A DNA stretch of 8,323 nt, from contig CAZOBJ010000124.1 of the NCBI GenBank assembly GCA_964577825.1, positions 1 to 8,323 of the forward strand. Reading direction: 5' to 3'. The DNA is from CAZOBJ01 sp964577825 (lineage in GTDB: Bacteria; Planctomycetota; SZUA-567; JAFGNG01). The notes beneath the pieces were generated by a model. The model was not told the DNA's origin, did no database searches, and was given only the letters and a program-made list of their open reading frames with translations. This document shows, piece after piece, positions 1 through 5,700 of this stretch (positions within the stretch are counted from its first letter, which is position 1; each line of letters begins with the position of its first letter). Both the position numbers and the translations under genes were made by a program.

Positions 1-6
1 CCGAAC

Positions 7-22
7 GGGAGGGAGAGAGGCA
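7..22 (+). promoter_or_regulatory. Ribosome binding site of gene A
   Basis: A purine-rich run precedes the ATG at 23. GGGAG at 11-15 lies 7 nt from the start codon, and AGAGG at 16-20 lies closer. This supports the start at 23 over the in-frame ATGs at 32 and 59. Unlike the leaders of the two downstream genes, it does not contain the block GGAGACAGGAA. Only 22 nt are visible, so no promoter can be judged. Confidence 0.6.
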
Positions 23-3000
23 ATGTCGAAGATGATCCCGCGAAAGGTCGTGCGGGTGATGGCGGGCCTGTTGGCGCTCGCGTGCCTTTGGACGTCGGGC
101 GAGCTACATGCCGGCGAGGCGGCGACCGGAGTGGAGTGTCCGCAGACCTGGGTCGCGTTCGGCCCCGCGGCGCGCGATGCCGGTCAGAGTCCCGAGGGAA
201 TGGCCTCGCTCGTGTCTGCGCAGCAGCTGAAGAGCATTCCCGAGCGATTGCGCATCAGAATGCAGGAGTTCGAAGGCAAGCGCTTTGACCTCAATACCGG
301 CATCGACCTGCAGCAGGTGGTCGGTGAGGCGCCGCGCGGGTCGGCAGTATATCTCTACGCAACGATCACTGCCGACCAAGAGACCGATTTACCTATCGGC
401 GCGAGTGCCGACGCCTGGATGCAATGGTGGCTGGACGGGGAACCCGTGTACGACACCTTGGACACGGGCAACCAGCACTTTCCCTATTCGCCACAGGACC
501 ACGTGTTCACCGTGCATCTGAGCCCCGGCGAGCACGTGCTGACAGTTTGTGTGGTCAAGGGGGCGCACTCCTTCCTGTTCGTGGCGGGCGCGCCGGTGGC
601 GACCAACCGACGCTCCTGGTGGTCGGCGGAGCCGGCCGTGCGGCGGGCGGCGTATGAGCTGGTCTTGGCCAATCCTTATGCGGACGACTTCCAGCGGGTG
701 CGCGGCCACCTGGGGCTCGCTGATCTCTACATGACGCAGACCGAGTGCGAGGGCGCAAGGGAGCAATATGAAAAGGTGCTCCAGATGGACGCCCCGACCG
801 ACCATCGGACACGTGCGCGCCTGGGCCTCGGCCGGGCGGCCATGTACCAGAGGGACCTGGGCGCAGCGGCCCGAGCCTTCCGCAGCGTGCTCCAGAATCT
901 GGAGGCGCGCGACGACCTGGACGACCGGGAAGCGGCGCAGGCGCGCAAGCACCTAAAGACCGTGCTGCTGCTGATGCGCATGCGCAAGTCCCATCCGCGT
1001 ATGTTCTTCAACAGCGACACGTGGCCAACCGTGGCCGCCCGCGCACAAGGGGCCGAGAAGGAGCGGCTTGAGGAATGGAAGCAGACCGTGGAGGAGCGCC
1101 TGAGCGTACCCCTGGAGCGTGCGGACTGGGGACCGCTCGCGATGAAGGCCGCATTCGTATTCCGCATGACGGGCGACAAGGCGCTGTTGGACAAGGTCGA
1201 GACGCTGCTGCGGCTGAGCCTGGAGCAGTACGAATACGCCCATGAGCATGCCAAGGATGCCGACAGGCATCACGTGATGGCACGCTATGGGGTGTCCTAT
1301 GTGCCCTACACGCGCATCAACTGGGTCGCGGCGCTCGACTGGGTGTGGGACGATCTGACCCCGGAGGTCCGCAAGGAGTTGGCCTCGCGCATGAGCGATT
1401 TCGTATACGCGTTCATGCGCCGATGGGGCAGCAAGGGGCAAAACATGGGCTTCTACTACGCCCACAACCTGTACTGGTATGCCGGGCTGGGGCTTGTCGA
1501 CGACGAGTTGGACGAGCCGCAGTACAGGCACGCCCTGGCCGTGCTGGAGACAGGGTGGCAGGACTACCAACGGTTCATGGACTACCGGCGCAGGGGCCGG
1601 GGCGACTTCGGCCAGTACGGCATCCGCCTCGGGTACACCCTGCATCACTATCCCTACGCGGAATGGCATTTCCTGCATACCTGGCAGTCCGCGGTCGACG
1701 AGCGCATCCCCGCGGACTGGAAGCACAGTGCGCTGTTCTCGAACGGGCTGTTGTGGAATCGGCTCCCCGAGTTCCGCGTGTTCGGGTTCGACGTGGGGTG
1801 GCATACCTCGAACCAGCTCAATCGTGGAAACATCTATGCACACGTGTCGGAGCACTTGCACTTCTACGCCGAGTTCCGCCCGCAGCTTGCGGCCCTGTCG
1901 CAGTATATGCGCGAAGAGTTACAGGACCTGGGAGTGAACGACGGCTCCTGGAAGCTCGAGGTGTGCCCCTTCCTGCTCACGAACCTGGACAAGGCGCCGC
2001 CCCCGGACCTGCCGGAGGGCTTTCCTACGGCGCGGTATGCGCCTCGGCTGGGCATCGTGTACATGAACTCCGGCTTCGGAGAAGGCGACACCTATGCCGC
2101 CCTGCGCTTGATTGGCTGGAAGCAGCGCGATTCCACGCACTTTGTGATCTACAAACAGGGCTTCCTGGCCTTGGACACGGGTGCGCGCAAAGGCGGTCCG
2201 AAGCATCACCCCGGGTACTGGAGCCAGACCATTGCGCACAACTGCGTGCTCATCCGTATGCCTGGGGAGACCTTTCGCACCGGGTACGGAGGCGGCCTCG
2301 CTCCCGGGAATGCCGGCGGACAACGGCACGCCGGCGGGCACGAGCACTTCATGCCGGTCGATCACGACCCTCGCACGGGCCCGGCCAAGGTGCTGGCGTT
2401 CGAGTCCCATCCTGAATACGCCTATGCCGCCGGCGACGCGACCGGCGCCTACCACGAGGACAAGTGCGCCCAGATGGTGCGCCAGTTCGTGTACCTGCCG
2501 CCCGATCACTTCGTGGTCTTCGACCGGGTAACCTCCACGAAGGCGGAGTACCCGAAACGCTGGATCCTGCACACCGCGAACGAGCCCCAGATGCGGGATG
2601 CAGTTTGGCACGCGGACCAGGGCGAGGGCCGGCTCTTCTGCCAGACGCTATATCCGCAGGATGCGGTGCTCGGGAAAGTCGGCGGTCCGGGGAAGGAGTT
2701 CTGGGTGGACGGAGAGAACTTTGAGATTCCCAAGGACTGGAACTGGTGGTATATGGTTCGGGATCATAAGCCGGGAGAGATACCGGAGACCATGGGGCGG
2801 TGGCGCATGGAAGTGAAGCCCGGCGGGGCGCGCAAGGAGGATTGGTTCCTGCACGTGCTGCAGGCCTCGAGCCAGGACGTGGACGAGATGGTCCCTTGTG
2901 AGCTCGTAGAACGCGAAGGCCAGCTTGGCGCAACGATCGCGCGCGGCGGGCGCACGTACACCGTGACCTTCAATCGATCGGGCGAAGTCGGCGGGCGCAT

Positions 3001-3088
3001 CCGCGTTGACGAGCAAGGCAGGGTCGTGGTGGACCAGGACCTCACCCAGGAGATCATGCATCAGGAGGGTCTGGCGCTGACCGAGTAG
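23..3088 (+). CDS. Secreted heparinase II/III-like protein with N-terminal beta-module and TPR region (gene A)
   Basis: Complete 1021-aa protein. Residues 1-30 look like a Sec signal peptide: basic start (PRKVVR), hydrophobic core (AGLLALACLW), likely cleavage after LHA (30). C21 does not sit in a good lipobox. Residues about 31-200 form a probable beta-sandwich module with the core WMQWWLDGEPVYDTL from W132, resembling the WlNG-type modules of secreted glycan enzymes. Residues about 227-295 resemble two TPR units (LADLYM...YEKVLQMDA; ARLGLGRAAMYQRD...FRSVL). The lyase-like part starts at SHPRMFFNSDTW (323), a typical opening of heparinase II/III toroids. Candidate active-site residues, by analogy with the family, are N482, Y532 or Y538, H594, H706 (STHF), D718 (LALDTG) and H739-N740 (TIAHN); the last three fit a His/Asp/His metal site. 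The end, with FVVFDRV and RWILHTANEP, is the usual beta-sandwich. Function is predicted as polysaccharide lyase; the substrate is unknown and a non-catalytic binding role is possible. First gene of a likely operon. Confidence 0.93.
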   Translation: MSKMIPRKVVRVMAGLLALACLWTSGELHAGEAATGVECPQTWVAFGPAARDAGQSPEGMASLVSAQQLKSIPERLRIRMQEFEGKRFDLNTGIDLQQVVGEAPRGSAVYLYATITADQETDLPIGASADAWMQWWLDGEPVYDTLDTGNQHFPYSPQDHVFTVHLSPGEHVLTVCVVKGAHSFLFVAGAPVATNRRSWWSAEPAVRRAAYELVLANPYADDFQRVRGHLGLADLYMTQTECEGAREQYEKVLQMDAPTDHRTRARLGLGRAAMYQRDLGAAARAFRSVLQNLEARDDLDDREAAQARKHLKTVLLLMRMRKSHPRMFFNSDTWPTVAARAQGAEKERLEEWKQTVEERLSVPLERADWGPLAMKAAFVFRMTGDKALLDKVETLLRLSLEQYEYAHEHAKDADRHHVMARYGVSYVPYTRINWVAALDWVWDDLTPEVRKELASRMSDFVYAFMRRWGSKGQNMGFYYAHNLYWYAGLGLVDDELDEPQYRHALAVLETGWQDYQRFMDYRRRGRGDFGQYGIRLGYTLHHYPYAEWHFLHTWQSAVDERIPADWKHSALFSNGLLWNRLPEFRVFGFDVGWHTSNQLNRGNIYAHVSEHLHFYAEFRPQLAALSQYMREELQDLGVNDGSWKLEVCPFLLTNLDKAPPPDLPEGFPTARYAPRLGIVYMNSGFGEGDTYAALRLIGWKQRDSTHFVIYKQGFLALDTGARKGGPKHHPGYWSQTIAHNCVLIRMPGETFRTGYGGGLAPGNAGGQRHAGGHEHFMPVDHDPRTGPAKVLAFESHPEYAYAAGDATGAYHEDKCAQMVRQFVYLPPDHFVVFDRVTSTKAEYPKRWILHTANEPQMRDAVWHADQGEGRLFCQTLYPQDAVLGKVGGPGKEFWVDGENFEIPKDWNWWYMVRDHKPGEIPETMGRWRMEVKPGGARKEDWFLHVLQASSQDVDEMVPCELVEREGQLGATIARGGRTYTVTFNRSGEVGGRIRVDEQGRVVVDQDLTQEIMHQEGLALTE

Positions 3089-3103
3089 GCTCCGGGATGG
3101 AGG

Positions 3104-3128
3104 CCTGGCCCTGGGCAGGGCATGCAGG
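3104..3128 (+). other. Potential RNA hairpin in spacer A/B
   Basis: CCTG+GCCCT (3104-3112) can pair with AGGGC (3117-3121) and, after a 3-nt bulge, CAGG (3125-3128), around the loop GGGC. It begins 15 nt after the gene A stop and ends 16 nt before the gene B ATG. There is no following T-run. It could protect or process the mRNA, or tune translation of gene B. In GC-rich DNA a stem of this size can arise by chance. Confidence 0.35.
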
Positions 3129-3132
3129 AGGA

Positions 3133-3137
3133 AGGAG
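3133..3137 (+). promoter_or_regulatory. Shine-Dalgarno AGGAG of gene B (decides the start)
   Basis: AGGAG lies 7 nt before the ATG at 3145, inside the block GGAGACAGGAA-ATGGC that also stands before gene C. The in-frame ATG at 3097 lies only 8 nt after the gene A stop, and its upstream bases are the end of gene A with no equivalent motif. The start at 3145 is preferred. Confidence 0.8.
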
Positions 3138-3144
3138 ACAGGAA

Positions 3145-5643
3145 ATGGCTCCAGAGGGCGACCGTCTGGGCGGTGCCTGGCCGAGGACGGCGCGGCTCCT
3201 GGTGGGCGTTGTCGGTGTAGCGGTCCTTGTGGTGCAGAATGCCTCAGGAGCGCAACGCGCACGGGATCACCTAGAGGTCGGCAAGCGGTACATGGAAGAC
3301 GGGGACTGCGAAGCAGCAAGGCGACAGTACGCGAAGGTCCTCGAGATGGACGCCCGGGCGAGCGACAAGGCCCGTGCGCGATTGGGCCTCGGTCGAGCGG
3401 CCATGTACCAGAGGGACCTGGGCGCGGCGGCCCGGACCTTCGGCAGCGTGCTCCGGGATCTGGAGGGGAGCGACGGCCTGGCCCAGCGCGCGGCTGAGGC
3501 GCGCAAGCACCTGAAGACCGTGCTGCTGCTGATGCGCATGCGCAAGGCCCAGCCACGTCTCTTCTTCAACAGCGACACGTGGCCGGAGGTGGCCGCCCGC
3601 GCACGAGGCGCCGAGAAAGAGCGCCTTGAGAAGTGGAAGCAGGGCGTGGAAGAGCGGCTGCGCGTGCCGGTGGAGCGCGCGGACTGGGGGTCGCTCGCGA
3701 TGAGGGCCGCCTTCGTGTATCGCCTGACCGGAGACAAGGCGCTCCTGGACAAGATCGAGGCCCTGCTACGACTGAGCGTGGAGCAGTACGAGTACTCCAA
3801 CGAGATGACCAGAGACGCCAAAAGATATCATGCGACCCAACAGTACGGGGTGGACTACAGCCCCTACAATCGCATCAACTGGGTCGCGGCGCTTGACTGG
3901 GTGTGGGAAGATCTGTCCCCGGAGGTGCGGCAGGAGCTGGCCAGGCGCATGATCGACTATGTGCACACGTTCATGCGCCGGTGGGGGAGCCTGCATCACG
4001 CGCAGGGATTCTACTACTCGTACAATATGTACTGGTATGCCGGACTGGGGTTGCTCAACGACGAACTGGACGATCTGCACTACAGGCGCGCGCTTGCCGT
4101 GCTGGAGACCGGTTGGCATGACCATCAACGGCTGATGGACTACCGGCGCAGGGGCCGGGGCGATTTCGGGCAATACGGCATACGCCTCGCGTACACCCTG
4201 CAGCACTATCCCTACGCGGAGTGGCATTTCCTCCATACCTGGCAGTCCGCGGTGGACGAGCGGATCCCCGAGCCGTGGCAGCACAGCGCGCTCTTCTCGC
4301 ATGGCCTGTTGTGGAACCGGCTGCCCGGATTCCACGTGTTCGGGTTCGACATCGGATGGCACTGGACCAACCAGCTGCAACTATGGGACATCTATGCGCA
4401 CGTCTCGGAACACATGCACTTCTACGCCGAGTCCCATCCGCGGCTCGCGGCCCTGTCGCACCATATGCGCGAAGAGTTACAGGATCTGGGAGTCAGCCAT
4501 GGCTCCTGGAAGCTCGATGTGTGCCCCTTTCTTCTCACGAACCTGGACAAGGCGCCGGCCCCGAGCCTGCCGGAGGGCTTCCCCACCGCGCGATATGCGC
4601 CCAGGCTGGGCATCGTGTACATGAACTCTGGATTCGGAGAAGACGACACCTATGCGGCGTTGCGGCTAATCGGCTGGAAGCAGCACGATTCCACGCACTT
4701 TGTGATCTACAAGCAGGGGTTCCTGGCGCTCGATGCGGGCACGCGCAAGGGCGGCGAGCACAGCGACGCGTACTGGAGCCAGACCATCGCGCACAACTGC
4801 GTGCTGATCCGCATGCCCGGGGAGACCTTTCCCCGCCTATGGAGGCCGGAGCCCGCACTTGGCAACGCCGGCGGGCAACGGCGTGCCGGCGGGAGCCAGC
4901 ACTTTATGCCGGTCGATCACGACCCGCGCACGGGTCCGGCCAAGGTGCTCGCGTTCGAGACCCACCCCGAATACGCCTATGCTGCCGGGGATGCGACGGG
5001 CACCTATCACGAGGACAAGTGCGCGCAGATGGTGCGCCAGTTCGTGTACCTGCCGCCGGATCACTTTGTGGTCTTCGACCGAGTGACGTCCACCAAGGCG
5101 GAGTATCCGAAGCGGTGGATCCTGCACACCGCGAACGAGCCGCAGATGCAGGACGCGGTCTGGCACGCGGACCAGGGCGAGGGCCGGCTGTTCTGCCAGA
5201 CCCTGTATCCACGAGATGCGGTGCTCGAGAAGGTGGGCGGCTCGGGCAAGGAGTTCTGGGTCGACGGAGAGAACTACGCCATTCCCGACGACTGGAAGTA
5301 TTGGAGCAACGTCCCGGGGCGCGAGCCGGGCGAGGTCCCGGACACCATGGGCCGGTGGCGCATGGAGGTGAAGCCCGGCGGCGCGCGTGAGCAGGATTGG
5401 TTTCTGCACCTACTGCAGGCCTCGGGCCGGGACGTGGACGAGATGGCCCCTTGCGAGCTCGTAGAGCGCGACGGCCAGCTAGGCGTGACGTTCACGCGCG
5501 GCGGCCGCACCTACACGGTGGCCTTCAACCGATCGAGAGGGACCGGCGGGCACATCCGCATTGAGGAACAGGGCCGGGCGGTGATCGACCGTCCGCTGAC
5601 CCAGGAGATCATGCAGCAACAGGGACTGGCGCTAACTGAGTAG
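3145..5643 (+). CDS. Secreted heparinase II/III-like protein lacking the N-terminal module (gene B)
   Basis: Starting at 3145 the protein has 832 aa; a start at 3097 would add 16 residues. The chosen start rests on the AGGAG site and on the signal peptide, which then matches gene C in length: hydrophobic core LLVGVVGVAVLVV and cleavage after ASGA at residue 36. The mature protein enters the TPR-like region at once (LEVGKRYMEDGDCEAARRQY, then ARLGLGRAAMYQRD), with no equivalent of the 200-residue module of A and C. The lyase-like part keeps all candidate residues: N294, Y344/Y350, H406, H518, D530 and H550-N551. It is very similar to gene A over the shared length. Differences cluster in loops, for example GFYYSYN in place of GFYYAHN, and WHWTNQLQLWD in place of WHTSNQLNRGN. 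Predicted role: an exported lyase of the same broad class, possibly free of the binding or anchoring that the missing module gives. Second gene of the likely operon. Confidence 0.93.
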   Translation: MAPEGDRLGGAWPRTARLLVGVVGVAVLVVQNASGAQRARDHLEVGKRYMEDGDCEAARRQYAKVLEMDARASDKARARLGLGRAAMYQRDLGAAARTFGSVLRDLEGSDGLAQRAAEARKHLKTVLLLMRMRKAQPRLFFNSDTWPEVAARARGAEKERLEKWKQGVEERLRVPVERADWGSLAMRAAFVYRLTGDKALLDKIEALLRLSVEQYEYSNEMTRDAKRYHATQQYGVDYSPYNRINWVAALDWVWEDLSPEVRQELARRMIDYVHTFMRRWGSLHHAQGFYYSYNMYWYAGLGLLNDELDDLHYRRALAVLETGWHDHQRLMDYRRRGRGDFGQYGIRLAYTLQHYPYAEWHFLHTWQSAVDERIPEPWQHSALFSHGLLWNRLPGFHVFGFDIGWHWTNQLQLWDIYAHVSEHMHFYAESHPRLAALSHHMREELQDLGVSHGSWKLDVCPFLLTNLDKAPAPSLPEGFPTARYAPRLGIVYMNSGFGEDDTYAALRLIGWKQHDSTHFVIYKQGFLALDAGTRKGGEHSDAYWSQTIAHNCVLIRMPGETFPRLWRPEPALGNAGGQRRAGGSQHFMPVDHDPRTGPAKVLAFETHPEYAYAAGDATGTYHEDKCAQMVRQFVYLPPDHFVVFDRVTSTKAEYPKRWILHTANEPQMQDAVWHADQGEGRLFCQTLYPRDAVLEKVGGSGKEFWVDGENYAIPDDWKYWSNVPGREPGEVPDTMGRWRMEVKPGGAREQDWFLHLLQASGRDVDEMAPCELVERDGQLGVTFTRGGRTYTVAFNRSRGTGGHIRIEEQGRAVIDRPLTQEIMQQQGLALTE
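3240..3271 (+). other. Junction of the in-frame domain deletion in gene B
   Basis: The 12 nt TGCCTCAGGAGC at 3240-3251 are identical to 5796-5807 of gene C, at the end of the signal peptide. The following 20 nt (3252-3271) match 6411-6430 of gene C, just before the TPR-like region, at 15 of 20 positions. Relative to gene C, exactly 603 nt (5808-6410, 201 codons) are missing, so the frame is kept. I infer a clean loss in B; gain in a common ancestor of A and C is the alternative. Confidence 0.75.
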
Positions 5644-5655
5644 CATCCGCGATAG

Positions 5656-5678
5656 GTGCTTGCCCTTCGGCAGTGCAC
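5656..5678 (+). other. Potential RNA hairpin in spacer B/C
   Basis: GTGC (5656-5659) pairs with GCAC (5675-5678), and TGCC (5661-5664) with GGCA (5669-5672), around the loop CTTC, with a small internal loop of T against GT. It starts 13 nt after the gene B stop. It sits where spacer A/B has its hairpin although the stem sequences differ, so structure may be kept more than sequence. No T-run follows it. Confidence 0.35.
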
Positions 5679-5688
5679 GCTTGAGCAT

Positions 5689-5693
5689 AGGAG
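5689..5693 (+). promoter_or_regulatory. Shine-Dalgarno AGGAG of gene C
   Basis: AGGAG lies 7 nt before the ATG at 5701, the same spacing as for gene B. This supports 5701 as the start rather than the in-frame ATG at 5722. Confidence 0.75.
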
Positions 5694-5700
5694 ACAGGAA

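Larger units (their letters stand above)
3089..3144 (+). promoter_or_regulatory. Spacer A/B, homologous to spacer B/C
   Basis: This 56-nt gap between genes A and B aligns with the 57-nt gap between B and C: both begin with a TCCG..GAT..G pattern, share GCAG.GCA.GC in the middle and end in GGAGACAGGAA before ATGGC. The spacer was therefore copied together with the gene. No T-tract follows the internal hairpin, so it is not a classic intrinsic terminator, and read-through from A into B is expected. I see no convincing -35/-10 promoter. Confidence 0.6.
5644..5700 (+). promoter_or_regulatory. Spacer B/C, homologous to spacer A/B
   Basis: This 57-nt gap is the second copy of the duplicated spacer. 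It shares with 3089-3144 the overall length, a potential hairpin in the middle and the terminal block GGAGACAGGAA. Outside the terminal block the two copies have diverged considerably. No promoter or T-tract terminator is evident, so gene C is probably translated from the same transcript as A and B. Confidence 0.6.

Noticed and set aside
23..112. Lipoprotein signal at C21 of gene A
   Set aside because: The residues before the Cys (ALA) lack the Leu or equivalent expected at position -3, and a good signal peptidase I site (LHA) follows at residue 30.
1345..2415. 356-codon same-strand frame inside gene A, with a counterpart at 4221-5390 in gene B
   Set aside because: Frame-shifted shadows of the real genes: Arg/Ala/Gly-rich composition, no ribosome site, no recognisable motif. 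The true frame runs without interruption through both.
3104..3128. Rho-independent terminator between genes A and B
   Set aside because: The hairpin is not followed by a run of T, and the spacer leads directly into the ribosome site of gene B.
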